A program made the translations under genes and the position numbers. From Chinchilla lanigera (Eukaryota > Chordata > Mammalia > Rodentia > Chinchillidae), in the NCBI RefSeq assembly GCF_000276665.1, contig NW_004955481.1:474301-538300 (forward strand): a stretch of DNA of 64,000 nucleotides, written 5' to 3'. The first letter of the stretch is position 1; the number at the start of each line of letters is the position of its first letter. This document shows positions 45,735 to 57,999 of this stretch, one piece after another. Below the pieces are notes generated by a model. The model did not search any database and was not told the origin of the DNA. It was given only the letters and a program-made list of their open reading frames with translations.

Positions 45735-46215
45735 CTATGTTATGGTTAATTTTATGTGAATTTGACTGTGTCAACTTGACTAAGAGACATCCACAAAGCT
45801 GGTAAACATGATGTCTGGTGTGTCTCATGATGTTCCTGGCAGAGGTTACCATGTGAATTGGTAGGCTAAAATCACCTTCAACTATATGGGTGGACATCAT
45901 TCAATCTGTTGAGGGCCTGAATAGGACAAAAGATGGAGAAGAGGCAAATTCACTCTCGACTTGGGCTAAGACATCCATCTTCTCCCACCCTCAACATCGC
46001 CACTCCTGGCTCAGGCCTTACAGCGTGGACTGAACAGCAGCCCCAGCTTTCCGGGTCTCTGACTTACAGGTGGCAGATCCTAGCACCTCTCAACTGCTTT
46101 AACTGTCTGAGCCACACCCTCAAAACAAATCTCTTTCTATATACATACTAAAGAGAGATAAAAATAGGGATATATCTCCTATTTGCTCTGTTTCTATGGA
46201 GAACCTTGGCTCAGA
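45735..46215 (+). mobile_element. MLT2-like ERVL solo LTR
   Basis: TTTGACTGTGTCAACTTGAC, ATGGGTGGACATCATTCAAT, GTTGAGGGCCTGAATAGGAC, AAACAAATCTCTTTCTATAT and CTATGGAGAACC follow MLT2 LTR order. Confidence 0.8.
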
Positions 46216-46231
46216 CAATCTAACAAAATTT

Positions 46232-46378
46232 TAAGTGCATCCCAGCACTCTGTAGTCTGAGACAAGAGGATCACAAGTTCAAGGCTAGTCTGGACAACAC
46301 GGTGAGTCCAAGACCAGCCTAGACTATATAGCAAGACCTGGTCTCAAAAAAAAAAAAGAATGACCAACAACCAAAAAA
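46232..46378 (+). repeat. B1 SINE, 5' truncated
   Basis: ATCCCAGCACTCTGTAGTCT, AAGTTCAAGGCTAGTCTGGA, second block AAGACCAGCCTAGAC, A tail. Confidence 0.85.
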
Positions 46379-46387
46379 AAAGCTAGA

Positions 46388-46485
46388 AGGGGCTGGGGAT
46401 TTAGCTCAGCAGCACAGCGCCTGCCTGGCAAGCACAAGGTCTTGAGTTTGAGTCCCGGTACCGGAAAAAAAACCAACAACAACAA
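46388..46485 (+). repeat. ID SINE
   Basis: GGGGCTGGGGATTTAGCTCA, GAGTTTGAGTCCCGGTACCG, A-rich tail. Confidence 0.94.
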
Positions 46486-46499
46486 AAAAAAACAAATAC

Positions 46500-46850
46500 A
46501 GAAAATAACCTACCTGACCAGCATCTGGGGATCAGCCTCATTGTGAAACAAGCACATAATAGAATATTATGTAGCCATGCAGAAGCATGACATAGAATAT
46601 ACACACATAACAGAGAAAGTACTGGTACAGAGAAATATTTTAAAATTTCAACTTGAGAAAAAAAGACCCAAAACACTTCATATAATAAGATTTCCCTTCA
46701 GTTTAAGTAAATATGTAAATTATTCTAGCTGCGCTGAAAAGCAATGGTCAAGACTGGAGGCCGCTAAAGAACAAGACTGGAACTGCAGATCTGAAGGGCA
46801 TGGATGTTTCACTGTGCATTCTTCCAGGCTGCTGAACCATGAACTGACTA
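46500..46850 (+). repeat. Possible L1 fragment
   Basis: AGAATATTATGTAGCCATGCAG and following AT-rich sequence resemble an old L1 3' region. Confidence 0.45.
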
Positions 46851-47181
46851 TAATTTGAAGAAAAAATGTTAAAAGTTTTTTAAAAAGAAACTACAAAGGG
46901 TCACTTCTGTAAAATCTTAAACTCAAAGTTTCAAGCTCAAAGTGATCCCTGATCCCAGTCCTAGTTCCCACCTCCTCTACCTTAAAAAGGAATTTGTCTT
47001 CACTTAGTGAGGACGAGGGTCTCTCACCATCTGGTTGCAGAAGGTTCTGCCATCCATTTTGCTTCCAAGCTAAGAGTGTATGTTTCAGTCCTAAGTAAAA
47101 TAACTTAAAGGAGACCAGAATACAATCTTGCTGGAAGGAATTTGAAATGTGATTCAGAATCCTTTATATACATATGTATGC

Positions 47182-47445
47182 CAAGCCAGGCGTGGTGATG
47201 CATAGCCATAATCCCATCTACCCGGCAGGCTGAGCCAGGAGGATCACTTGAGCATGGAAGTTAGAGATTAGCTTTGTAGCCAGGTGTGGTGGCGCACGCC
47301 TGTGATCCCAGCACAAAGGAGGCTGAGGCCAAAGGACCACTGTGAGTTTGAGGCCAGCCTGGGTAACTAGTGAGTTCAAGACCACTCTTAGCTACATAGT
47401 GAGACCTGTCTCAAAAAAAAAAAAAGAAAAAAGAAAACAAAAAGA
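47182..47445 (+). repeat. Two tandem B1 SINEs
   Basis: Truncated unit 47182-47276 (GCCAGGCGTGGTGATGCATA) followed by complete unit 47277-47440 (GCCAGGTGTGGTGGCGCACG) and A-rich tail. Confidence 0.9.
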
Positions 47446-47689
47446 AAAAGAGAAGAAGTTATAGATCAGCCCTGGAGACAGACCTCAGCTCTGAAACCAA
47501 CCAAAAACACAAAACAAAACAAAACAAAAAAATCACCAAGGAGCCCTCCAGAATACAAGTCATGACCTCTGTTTTTTAATCTGGGTGTTGATTTTATATG
47601 TATCAAGTTTATAGAAATTCATCAACCTGGACACTTAAAGTATGTGCATTCCTCTGCAGGCATGTTATGTTCAATAAAAAGGTTTTTAA

Positions 47690-47930
47690 AAATATGCATG
47701 CCTTTTGACCTAGCAATTCCATTTCCAATTTACTCAATCCCAAGAGGGAAATTGTACTTTCCAGGTCTCCAACACATTGTTGTCAAAACTGTGAAACACT
47801 GGGAACAACCTAAATATCCAATCTCAGAGGGCAGGCTAAAGAATTACAGTGTCTCCCAGCAGGAGAGTACATGCCAACCAATTCAAAATAGTTGCAGAAC
47901 TACTACATATGCATTGACATAGGAAACTAC
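47690..47930 (+). repeat. L1M-like fragment
   Basis: CTTTTGACCTAGCAATTCCA, GTGAAACACTGGGAACAACC, TAAATATCCAAT. Confidence 0.65.
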
Positions 47931-48074
47931 TGACAGCTGATTTCAGAGTGGAAAAGAACAACCTAAATAAATCACATGCCCAGGCCATAGTGTTCAGGAG
48001 GTGGGATTATGAGATCATGATCTTTTATTTGTCTGTGGTCTTTTAAACTTTCTACACTTTCTGAAATAAGCAAA

Positions 48075-48240
48075 CTGCTGGGCGTGGTGGCACAGGCCTG
48101 TAATCCCAGGATCAGGAGGTTGAGGCAGGATGATCACTGTGAGTTTGAGACCAGCCTGGGCTACATAGTGAGTTTGAGGCCAGCCTAGAGTACAAGAAGA
48201 ACCTTATGTTGAAAAAAAAAAGAAAGAAAAAACACAAAGA
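48075..48240 (+). repeat. B1 SINE
   Basis: GCTGGGCGTGGTGGCACAGG, internal duplication AGTGAGTTTGAGGCCAGCC. Confidence 0.92.
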
Positions 48241-48364
48241 AAAATTAAATAAACAAACCTTACTTTGTAATTTAAAACAAATGATAAGTACTCATTAAAA
48301 TAATGGCAAATAAAAGGAAGCACAATGAGACAAGAAAGGGAATGGGCCGAGTGTTATAAAACAG

Positions 48365-48530
48365 GTATTGCCAGGTGTGGTGGTGCACGCCTGTAATCCC
48401 AGCCCTCTGGAGCCTGAGGCAGGAGGATTGTTGCGAGTTCGAGGCCAGCCTGGGCTACAAAGTGAGCTCAGGACCAGCCTGAACTCTGAACTGCACAGCA
48501 AGACCCTGTCTCAAAAAAAGACCAAAAAAA
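48365..48530 (+). repeat. B1 SINE
   Basis: TTGCCAGGTGTGGTGGTGCA, B box GAGTTCGAGGCC, GAACTGCACAGCAAGACCCT. Confidence 0.94.
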
Positions 48531-48554
48531 AACCCCAGGTTTTCAAAGGCTCTG

Positions 48555-48640
48555 GTGCACTGGAGGTGTAGCTCAATGGAAGAGCATATGGTTAACACTG
48601 TGAGACTCTAGGTTCAATCCCCAGTACTAATCAATCAACC
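48555..48640 (+). repeat. ID SINE
   Basis: GGAGGTGTAGCTCAATGGAA and GGTTCAATCCCCAGTACTAA; (AATC)n tail. Confidence 0.88.
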
Positions 48641-48669
48641 GATGCTTCAGATGTACTGGGCATGAGAAC

Positions 48670-48900
48670 TCGTTGGAGCTCAAACACGGATTCAAACCTA
48701 AGTTCTGCCACTTACCAGTGGTGTGAACTTGGGTAAAACTTTCAATTTGTCTTTGCCCTAGATACCCCATCTGTAAAGTTGGGATAATGATAGCACCTCT
48801 TTCAGAAGGCTGTTGGAGGGGAAAGGAGTTAATATATGCTAAACTATTAATATATGCTAATCTGAGCATGCCTGGCACAGATCTGTAGAGTGTTAGCTAT
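48670..48900 (+). repeat. MIR SINE, nearly complete
   Basis: GATTCAAACCTAAGTTCTGC, CACTTACCAGTGGTGTGAAC, CCCCATCTGTAAAGTTGGGA, ATAATGATAGCACCTCTTTC in MIR order. Confidence 0.9.
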
Positions 48901-49089
48901 GTGACTGCTAAAACTCAAGTTCCATCGTTCTGGGATAAAACCAGGCAACCAATTCCAGATTATTTTGATTCCATAAGAAACACTGAAATGAAATATACTA
49001 TGAGATTTGCATTATCGCTGGTGGCCCCATAATTATCCAAAGGAAGGCCTAGGCACTAGGGGCTGCCGAAACAGTACTCTCACTAAAGA

Positions 49090-49195
49090 TCATATGACCA
49101 GCCTAGGCTCCATAGTGAGTTCAAGGCCAGCCTGTACTACATAGTGAGACCCTGTTTCAAATAGCCAAAAAGCAAAAACAAAACAAACAAAAACG
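49090..49195 (+). repeat. B1 SINE, 5' truncated
   Basis: GACCAGCCTAGGCTCCATAG, GAGTTCAAGGCCAGCCTGTA, tail. Confidence 0.88.
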
Positions 49196-49579
49196 TATGT
49201 CCAGCTCCTTACCCACCCTCCATCTGCTCAGCCCATTCCAGCTAGGTCACTCCGAATTCTTCCCCACTATAGAGCATCCGGGTACTTCCCTCACTGGGTT
49301 GGGCAAGAAGGTGGGAACGAGTGCCCTCTACAGGCAAGTGTGGGTGGTGCAAAGAGGACAAAGGAGAGTCTTTATTTCTAAACCGGCAGCCATATTGCCC
49401 TCTGGCGAAAGAGATTGGGTAATTATGTTTCCCAACACCGAGATAAGTAGCAACCACCTGATGTCAGAACATATGGCTTCCATCCCAAGTCTGACACCAA
49501 ATGTGGCTGTGAGATGCCACTTAAACTCCCTCTGCCATGGATTTTTCATCTGTAGGAATAACTTCAGTCATTTCTTGAG

Positions 49580-49750
49580 AGCCTCCCATGAACCAGAAAG
49601 GTAATAGTTTTTATTTCACTTAATATTTACAACTATATTTGCTTTCTTGGTGAGGAACTGGCACCTCAAAGAGGTTGAAACTTCCCCAAGGCCACAGGGC
49701 TGGTGGGTGGCAGTGGCAGAATTCAAACTCAGAGCCCTTGCTTTGAACAC
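49580..49750 (-). repeat. MIR SINE
   Basis: GAGGAACTGGCACCTCAAAG, CCCAAGGCCACAGGGCTGGT, AATTCAAACTCAGAGCCC. Confidence 0.85.
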
Positions 49751-49914
49751 TTTCATTATTCTCATAGAAAAAGCTCACGGTAGAAAGGGCCCCAAATGAA
49801 GCTCATGGTGGAAAGGGCCACAAGTGGTTTTCGATATAAGACACTGCCCAGCTGGGCTTCAGCAAACCCCAAGACTCTCCCTGGACCCCCTGCCGATGCC
49901 CAGCAGAGGAACAG

Positions 49915-50035
49915 CCCTGTGGGGTATGGTGGTGCACACCTGTAATCCCAGCATGTGGGAGACTGAGGTAGGAGGATCACCACAGTTCAAGGCTGGCTTG
50001 AGGTAGATAGTGAGACCCTGTCTCTAAAAAAAGGA
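49915..50035 (+). repeat. B1 SINE
   Basis: GGGGTATGGTGGTGCACACC, CACAGTTCAAGGCTGGCTTG, GAGACCCTGTCTC. Confidence 0.9.
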
Positions 50036-50639
50036 GCAGTCCCAACCTGGGCCAGGAGGAGCAAACTGTAAGGTTCCTCCCAAAGGCCTGCCAAGCTAGA
50101 CCTAGGGATCATGCCTCTGGCTGATGAAGACAGACTCAGGTAAAGGAAGGCATCAGGCACAGGAGAGGCAGGGAGCTCCCCCAGACACTTGTAATAAAAG
50201 GGCTGCGGCTATAACAGCGTATGCATGCCTCACTCACCCTGATTTCCCTGAATAAAGATGGGGCTACTAGAGGATGGGGTACTGGGGGGGTGTCCCACCC
50301 CTAGACCCAGAGCAGTTTGGCTAGAGCCCCAGCCTTTTGGCATCTCCATCAGTAATTCTTGTCCCTTGCCCCTTTAAAGGAAGAAGGGCTGAGTTGGAAC
50401 AAGACAGGAAACAGACAGAAAAGGCCCTTCCTGTTGAAGTTCCCCTTTCTCTCCCCAGTATAGTCCCACCCCCATGGGAGGACTCTGTAAAATACAGGAG
50501 GGCCTCCTGGACTAGAGAACAACAGGTGGGGAGTGAGGGGCAGACCTGTAGTCTGGTGAAAATCTGGACCAAAGCCTTACCTATGGTCAGCTAGATCCAT
50601 GCACAAAGATGTACCTGCTGATAAAGGAAAAGCCTGATA

Positions 50640-50700
50640 AGGTGCACAGATGAGGAAACCAAAGCACAGAGAAAACTAAGTAATTTGCTCAAAGTCATAC
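50640..50700 (-). repeat. MIR fragment
   Basis: CAGATGAGGAAACCAAAGCA and AATTTGCTCAAAGTCAT. Confidence 0.65.
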
Positions 50701-50737
50701 TTGTGGTAATTGGCAGTAATAGGCTGCAATTTCCAGT

Positions 50738-51230
50738 GATGGCCACCCACACCCTATCACCCATCCCACATGTTCTTCTTATCTTGTGATATTGTCACCG
50801 CTCCATTGAGAGAGGGGTCTGTCTTTCCTCCACTTGGATCTGTGTGGGTCTGTGAGTTTGACAGAAGTGATGCTTCCTGACTCCCAAGGACAGGTGAAAA
50901 GAAGTGAGACAGTTTTGCTGGCTTCCTTCCTTGGGATACTCACCCGCTAGCCTCACCACCATGCTGTGAGGAAGCTCATCTTAGCACACAGGAGAGCATA
51001 TGGAAAGGCCACGTGGAGAGGAACAGAGACCCCAAGCCAACCGCTAGCATCAAGTGCCAGACACAAGATCAATCAAGCTTTCAGGGGCCTAGAGCCACCC
51101 AGATAACTGAGTAAAGAAGATATGACTTATCCCTACCAGCCCTGGCCAAACTGCACATTCACAGACAACATAAACATCACCACTGACTTAAGCCATAAGT
51201 TTCTGGGTGGGTTATTACCCAGTCCTGGAT
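50738..51230 (+). mobile_element. MLT1-like MaLR LTR
   Basis: TTGTGATATTGTCACCGCTC, CCATTGAGAGAGGGGTCTGT, CCTCCACTTGGATCTGTG, AAGGCCACGTGGAGAGGAAC and TTAAGCCATAAGTTTCTGGG follow MLT1 order. Confidence 0.8.
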
Positions 51231-51384
51231 AACCCCCAAAGTGGCAAAACCAGAATTTGAGCCAAGCAGTATGGCTGTAGGGCCTGAGCCCCTGGGTACT
51301 CTGCAGTGAGCCCTGCTATGCAACAGACAGCACAGAGGAACCAACAAGACTAGGGCTTGAGTCTGAGTCAGATCAATCTTCAAT

Positions 51385-51500
51385 CACTAATTCATCAAGC
51401 ATTTACTGTACCTGTACTGGGTTCCAAGATCTCTATTAATGCTTAGGATATTTAGGTGAGTAGACACACACATTCCTGTTCTAGGGTAATGGTAAGGAGG
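51385..51500 (+). repeat. Ancient LINE 3' scrap
   Basis: AATTCATCAAGCATTTACTG, then CACACATTCCTGTTCTAGGG. Confidence 0.45.
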
Positions 51501-51594
51501 TGGAGGATAAAAGAGGGGTAATTTTAGGCAGGTATTTACCACGGGTTGTAAGGATGCAAAGGGAACCAGATGGTTGGAGAGCCCTGGTTTGTTG

Positions 51595-51775
51595 TGGAGG
51601 GTTTTTTGTTGCTTTGTTTTGTTTTTCCTTGTTTTGTTTTGTTTTTTGAGATAGGGTCTTGCTATGTAGTTCAGGCTGACTTTGAAGTCACTATGTAGCC
51701 CAGGCTGGCCTTGACCTCCTTAGAATCCTTCTGCCTCAGCCTGGTGTTATAGGCATACACCACACCTGGCAGGAG
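51595..51775 (-). repeat. B1 SINE
   Basis: (TTTTG)n, GAGATAGGGTCTTGCTATGT, ends CACACCTGGCAGG. Confidence 0.92.
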
Positions 51776-51844
51776 CTCCATTTGGAGGTGATAATCTGAA
51801 ACAGCTTCTCTGAAGGGGAGACAGCCAAGGATAAGTAGACAGAA

Positions 51845-52042
51845 GGTGGGCATGGTGGCACACACCTGTAATCCCAGCTACTCAAGAAGCTGAGACAGAG
51901 AATTGCAAGTTTGAGCCACCACTAACTCAGAGACTTAGTGAAACCCTGTCTCAAAATAAAAAGTGGACTGGAGATGTAGCTCAACGCAATGCAAAAGCCT
52001 CAGATTTAATCCCATGTACAAAAAAAAAAAAAAAAAAAAAAC
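51845..52042 (+). repeat. B1-dID dimeric SINE
   Basis: GGTGGGCATGGTGGCACACA, AAATAAAAAGTGGACTGGAG linker, ID half, about 22-A tail. Confidence 0.9.
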
Positions 52043-52049
52043 CCAGACC

Positions 52050-52235
52050 TGGGCTCACGTCCTGGTTCCATCACTAACTAGTTGTGGACCTTGTGGAAGA
52101 GACCTCTACTTACTCATAAAACAGCAATGCTTTTAGAACCCACCTCTCAGGACCATTTTCCTTATAGGCAGTGACTCTTGGGGGAGTACAAGAGCTAATT
52201 CTGGTACAGTATGTGGTCCAGTGCCTGGCCAGGAA
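52050..52235 (+). repeat. MIR SINE
   Basis: CCTGGTTCCATCACTAACTA, GTTGTGGACCTTGTG, TGGTCCAGTGCCTGGCCAGG. Confidence 0.75.
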
Positions 52236-52239
52236 GCAC

Positions 52240-53500
52240 TGATTAAGTATCAATGATTACACCTCAAGTTCTGCTGAGGTCAAGGCCTTTGGTGGGATAC
52301 CCAAAGCCCCAGAGGCCACCCAGCCCCTCCCCCATCAGGAACTGTACTAACCAAGGGAAGAGTACGTACAGCCAGAGCCAGGGAGCCTTCCCCCTGTGCA
52401 CTGGTGCTCAAGCCACTAGGGGGGACAGGTGGGCGGAAGCAAGCATGCACACTTCTTCTCTGAAGCATGCTGACACGCAGGCCACTGCTGCCATCCGTCT
52501 GAGCCATCCCAAACTCACCTCTTCAACCCAGGGCTCATGCCCATCCCCCTCAGAGCCCAGGGCTGGAGATTGGACTGGTTGTCATTCCCCAGGCCCCACC
52601 CTAAAGGCCATGGACATCCACACATCCAGAGGGAGAGAAGTGGCTTCCCCAAAGCAGAAGGAGGGACAGGGTAAGAAAGCCTGAAGAGAGGGCAGAACTG
52701 GGTGTCACAGAGACACGGAGAGCCTCAGGCGGCCTGGAACCCTGCCAGGGTAAAGTGTTACTTGCCATCCTCACGCCCTTCAGAACCCTGGAGAGCACCC
52801 AGCAGGCAGCTAACACACACACTCAGCACAAAGTACCCAGGAACAAGCCAAAAGCACAACAGTGCACGCACAGAGACATGCTCAGGGGAGCTACACATAA
52901 CCACACGGAGATGAAGAGGCAGCAGCTGCAAGGAGGCCTCCATATGTGTGCAGCAAAACAGATGTGCACGCGCACAGGTACACCCCGGCCCACCTGACCA
53001 CCTGCCTCTCTCCACCTGCTCTCCCTCATTCCCGGCCACCTGACCAGCAGGGCCCTGGCTGGGCCAATGTCCTCCAGGTCTCAACACATGCTGCCATCTG
53101 TTGTCCCAGACCTGGAAGGGCCCAACCAGCAGGTCCATTATGATCCTAGATTTGAAGTAGGGGACTGGGTGCAAGGCAACCTGGCTTTGAGATAAAATCC
53201 AAATTCAGAGCCAAAGCTGGGCAGGGCTGGGGGCTCAGCACAACCTTCATTGCTTGCCTTGTCATTCCACCTGCCTCGGAAGCCCCTCTGACTGCTTCAT
53301 ATTGTGAGCAGATGGACAGGAATCCCCTTATCCCCCATCTGGGAGACCTGAAGAGTAGTGGCAAACAGAGAAAAATGAAAACACAAAACACATGAAGCGC
53401 AACACGGCAGGATGCGATCAGACATGAGGAGCACTTCCTGCTGGAGACGCCGAAGCACAGAAACAGGTGTGGGTAACAAACAGTGTCATCCCCAAGATGC
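52240..53500. other. Unique GC-rich sequence, no gene seen
   Basis: Contains CA-rich stretches (52810-52985). Frames at 52253-52684 and 52758-53174 have no recognised domain. Confidence 0.45.
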
Positions 53501-53504
53501 CCTC

Positions 53505-53630
53505 TTTAGCTGGGCATGGTAATCTCAGCACTTGGGGGACTGAGGTAGGAGGATCAGGAGTTTGAAGCCAGCCGGAGTTCAAGGCCAACCTAGACGACAT
53601 AGCAAGACCCTGCTTTTTTAAAAAGTCCTT
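53505..53630 (+). repeat. B1 SINE, internally deleted
   Basis: GCTGGGCATGGTAATCTCAG lacks the usual GGCACACGCCTG block; ends GCAAGACCCTGCTTT. Confidence 0.85.
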
Positions 53631-53639
53631 TTTAAAGGG

Positions 53640-56600
53640 TGGGGGTAGAAAGCTAGAGTGGCATGAATACTTTTATTTTTTACTAAACTTACTAAGAACA
53701 AAAGCCACCCCCAACTACAGAGGTCAGAATAGTGTTTAAATGGCTGTAAGTTAAGACACCGGCTGCCGCATCTCCTCAACCTTGGCAAAGTATGACCTTG
53801 CCTGCAGGCAGAGGGACGGACACAGTGACCTTTGTAATGCCAGCCTGAGCTGCACTGCCTGGACTCCTTCCCTCCTGTGTGACTTCTCCAGGAGGGGGAA
53901 ACATGTTGCTCAGAGAAGGAAGAGGGTGGGAGACAAGGGCCACCTGGCACCATGGCAACAGGCCTTGGCTAAAGCACATCCACAGCTTCCCCTATTGCTG
54001 CTCCTGATAGGACCTAAGTGTTTACAGATGGCACCTCCCAGTCAAAACAGGCGGCAACCCAGGAGGGGCAGGTGGACACATTGTAAAAATGGGAATGAGG
54101 GGACTTGCGGGTGCAGAACCCTGAAATATGACGCCTGCTCTGGCGTATGCCCTTGGGCTCCCTAACTAACCCTCTCCTGCTTCTTCCCTTCCCTCCCCTC
54201 CTGTCACACCACCACTCCCCCACCCACCACATCTCCAACCTGGTGCCACTCATCCCTGCTCCCTCCAGCACCCTTAGCCAACCTCCTGCCAGCCACTGTC
54301 CTCTCCCCTCCCGCTCTGCATTGTCTCTAGCCCTCCCCCACCCCTCTGCCCTGTCCTCCCCACTCACTGTGGCCCAGACCAGTGCCTACGACCATCTGCC
54401 GACTCCAAACGCCAGCATCCACCCTCCCTCCACTCCTCCTTCAAGCACCTGCTTCTGAGCTGCCTGCTGCCCTCATCCTCCTCCGCCCACTGCTGGGTTC
54501 CCATGTCCCATGTCCTCAAGCAGGCAGACAGCCTAGGGACAGGGCATCCCTGCCTCTAATTCACCAACTATGAAATAGATCCAGAGAGGATGTCTGGGCC
54601 AAAGCCCCAGAGGAACTGACCAGCTCATGAGTCTGGCCCTTGAATCGCAGATTCTACAACCAGGAAGGGTGTTTAGAGGTCATCTTATCTAGTCTCCTCC
54701 TCCACTTGAATGAATGAATATCTGCACCACCAAAACCTGCTGTCTTCCCAGTTATATGAAACACCCTTCCTTGACACCCACCCACTCCTGTGTTCAAAAA
54801 CTCAATAAATATCTAACATTCACAACACCTTGCTAGGGAAACTGAGGCTCGGAGAGGTCAGGTAACTTGCTCAAGGTTATGCAGTATGTTGGGCCCCTCA
54901 GTGTGCCACTCAGCCCCACCTCCTACCGCAGCCACTTCTGCAGCGAGCAGTCCTCTGAGCAGCATCTTCTAGGTACAACATGGCAGCATTTCACACCGCC
55001 CACACCAGACCTACTTCAAAGCATCCATATGGGAGGCACACAGGAAGCCACCTGACACGCATGTGCAGTCAGGAAGCACACGAGAGTTAATGTCTATGCA
55101 GCCACTCTTGTCCAATGGGGGCCACACAAATGGATGATAAAAACATTGCCTCCTTGCTTTGCTTTTCTCTCCTACATACCTTTGCTTCCCAAAATCACTT
55201 CCCAAATAAACCACTCAGTGTGAGCCCTTCTCCCAGGGAATACGGAGGACACAGGATAAGTGGGTAGTGCAGCTGGACCTCAAACCCAAGTCTGAGCAAC
55301 AACAGAGCATCACAGAGAGAAAGGTTAAGCCTCACGCCTAACCACTGCCATGCGGCCTTCACCACCATCCCTGCCAGGGCCCCTTTCCTTCAAGGTTCAA
55401 GTCATCCTGAGCCTCTGTGGCCCACCACACTTGATCAGATGGCGACAGGAAAGAGACAGGGGAGGGCTGTGAGATGCCTGCCATGGGAGGAACTGATTCT
55501 CAGGGACTAAGACCACCTTCTGCCAAATGACCTCAACTCCCTAGGCTAAGCAGGGGTCCCCTTGAATGTGCCCTGGCCAGATCCACTTTCAGCAGCTGTT
55601 TCGTCCCAGAAGCATCAACCCCAGAGGGTCCTCAGCTCCAGTCCCCCAAACCAGTCCCATTCCCCCACTTTTTAACACCTGAAGGGAGATGCTTCCTGAA
55701 GCCTGAGCAGAGGACCAAAAAACCACCCAGCCCTGGACTCAGGCAAGGCAGCACCCTTGCTTATAGCTGAAGGGAGAGCCTCCCTGAACTCCTGCTCAAG
55801 CCTATAGATGGTCTGGGGCTTTCCTGAGGGAAATCCCCATCCAGGACCTCACAGGCCCTGAGTCACTGCCGCCTCCAGGCCCCAGGCAGCTGTGCAGTCT
55901 GTTTACTCCTGAAGGCCGCAGGAAGAACCAGAGGGAAAGGCCTTCTTCTCCTTAGAAAACTGAGGCCTATGAGGTTCAGGAGATGTTCCAGGGCCACAGG
56001 CATGAAAGGAAAATAAAAGCCCAGGGTTACCTGGCCCAAAACAACCCTTTTATTTCCCAGTGAGGCCCACCTAGCAGACACAGATTCCTGAATTCAGAGC
56101 TCAAACCCCATTTGTACCTAAATGTCCTTCGGGTTTGTTAAGAAGGGTACCCCTCAACAAGTACTGATAGTGGCAAAGCCATAGTGGAGTCTACAGAGAC
56201 TCCGGGGCCCCCTGCACTCCTGTCCTGGACCCCCACCCAGGGCTGGCACTGTCACACACACTCACCCACCAAAGGCCTCTGGAAATGAGCATCTGGCTGG
56301 TCCATGACAACCTGTCAGCCAGCACCCCCAAGCACACACATCATAGCTCCTCTCCCTGCAGCAGGAACAGGTTGGAGTGAGGATGGGCTGGGGTTTAAGC
56401 TTTTTGGGGGTGGAGGGACAAACGCACCACGCCTAGCTGCAGGGTCCTCCCGGAGTTCCTGGCTTTTTTTCCTTCTACCACAGCCTGTAAAAACCCACGT
56501 CTGACCTCCGTCTCGATCAGCTTCTCTCAGCAGAGACTCGCCAGGGGCTGGCTGGCGCCTCACTCACGCACACACACCCCTCTGCATGGATATGTGTACA

Positions 56601-56750
56601 GTGCCCCACCCGGCAGGGATTCCTGAGGACAGGCACCCGACCTGTGAAACAGAACCCAGTACCTTGAATGGCTTGCTCTGTGGGGTCCAGCACGGAGCTC
56701 ACTCGAGCCATAGGTGCCGGGTGTCGCTTTGCAACACACGCATTCACACC
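53640..56750. other. Unique sequence downstream (minus sense) of the CpG island
   Basis: Few repeats: a MIR scrap at 54825-54890 (AAACTGAGGCTCGGAGAGGT) and pyrimidine-rich 54140-54480. No exon with convincing splice frame recognised. Confidence 0.45.
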
Positions 56751-56754
56751 ACAA

Positions 56755-57560
56755 CACAGACTCCAGCGCCGCGCTCAGTCACACCCAGGACTCCCGTGCC
56801 GGTCCCGGCTGGCTATGGAATTACAACCCAGCCTGGGAGACACTGACCTTCTCACTTCCCGACGTGGACAGAATGTCAACAGTCAGTCCCGGCGGCTCNN
56901 NNNNNNNNNNNNNNNNNNNNNNNNNNNNNNNNNNNNNNNNNNNNNNNNNNNNNNNNNNNNNNNNNNNNNNNNNNNNNNNNNNNNNNNNNNNNNNNNNNNN
57001 NNNNNNNNNNNNNNNNNNNNNNNNNNNNNNNNNNNNNNNNNNNNNNNNNNNNNNNNNNNNNNNNNNNNNNNNNNNNNNNNNNNNNNNNNNNNNNNNNNNN
57101 NNNNNNNNNNNNNNNNNNNNNNNNNNNNNNNNNNNNNNNNNNNNNNNNNNNNNNNNNNNNNNNNNNNNNNNNNNNNNNNNNNNNNNNNNNNNNNNNNNNN
57201 NNNNNNNNNNNNNNNNNNNNNNNNNNNNNNNNNNNNNNNNNNNNNNNNNNNNNNNNNNNNNNNNNNNNNNNNNNNNNNCGCCGTGGGCGCCGGGGTGCGC
57301 CGTGCGGACCGAAGCCACGCCGACCGCCCGCGGCGGCTCCTCGCGAACAAAGGCGCGGGGCGGGGCAGGAGCGCCCGGAGGACCCCAGGGGGAATAGGAG
57401 GAAGAAGCCCACCTGCACCAGAGGTGCTTGTAGGATGGGACGTGAGACGCTGAGGAAGGAAAGATTCGTGGGTTCCTGGTCTGTGGAGGAAAACACTCTG
57501 GGGCTGTCTCCGGGAGGAGGTACGGGGCTTTGAGGGGGCGGGTCGAGGACTGGCGAAACC
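56755..57560. promoter_or_regulatory. CpG island interrupted by an assembly gap, probable promoter
   Basis: Both sides of the 380-base N run are CpG-dense. The right flank (57279-57375) has roughly twenty CpGs in under 100 bases plus GGGCGGGG-type GC boxes; the left flank (56755-56898) is milder. The rest of the window is CpG-poor, so this is a classic unmethylated-promoter signature. On the minus strand two donor-like sites, GTGAGA (56855-56850) and GTCAGT just beyond it, follow the left flank. A noncoding first exon inside the gap could splice from there to the acceptor before the RAP1GAP2 start-codon exon 16 kb away. Direction and transcript are inferred. Confidence 0.65.
56899..57278. other. 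Assembly gap (380 N)
   Basis: Run of N inside the CpG island. Very GC-rich DNA often fails to sequence, so the missing bases are probably the core of the island. Confidence 0.99.
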
Positions 57561-57999
57561 CCGGAAACTGCCCTGTCTTGGACCTGGCAGCCTGGAGCTC
57601 GTGTTCCTTCACTGCACAGATCCCCTTCCGAGCTGCTGTCAAACCAAGGATGCACCTGAACTCGAGAGCGTTGAAGAAATGAAGTACCCCAGCCAGCCTT
57701 CAGGATGGAGGACCTCTGTAACCTCCATGGAGGGCGCTCTAACTGGGGCTTGCACTCTTCCACTAAAGGAGAGCTCACTCCCTCAGGGGACAGCCCTCGG
57801 GCAGCTCTAAGCGCTAGACAGCCCTCCTTCATTTGCACAGAAACTTTCCTCCTTCTGTTGGTCAGAGTCTCACTCTGTGCTGGACATGATGGCTTCCCGC
57901 TTCTAGAACATCCCTAAGGCCTTGCATTTCCTATTCCCCGTGCAGGGAAGCCCTTAGACCCCCTGTGCTTCATGCCCCCTGTTCAGCCCTCACACTAGC

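Noticed and set aside
56668..57838. Long frames through the N gap on both strands
   Set aside because: They are open only because N codons contain no stops.
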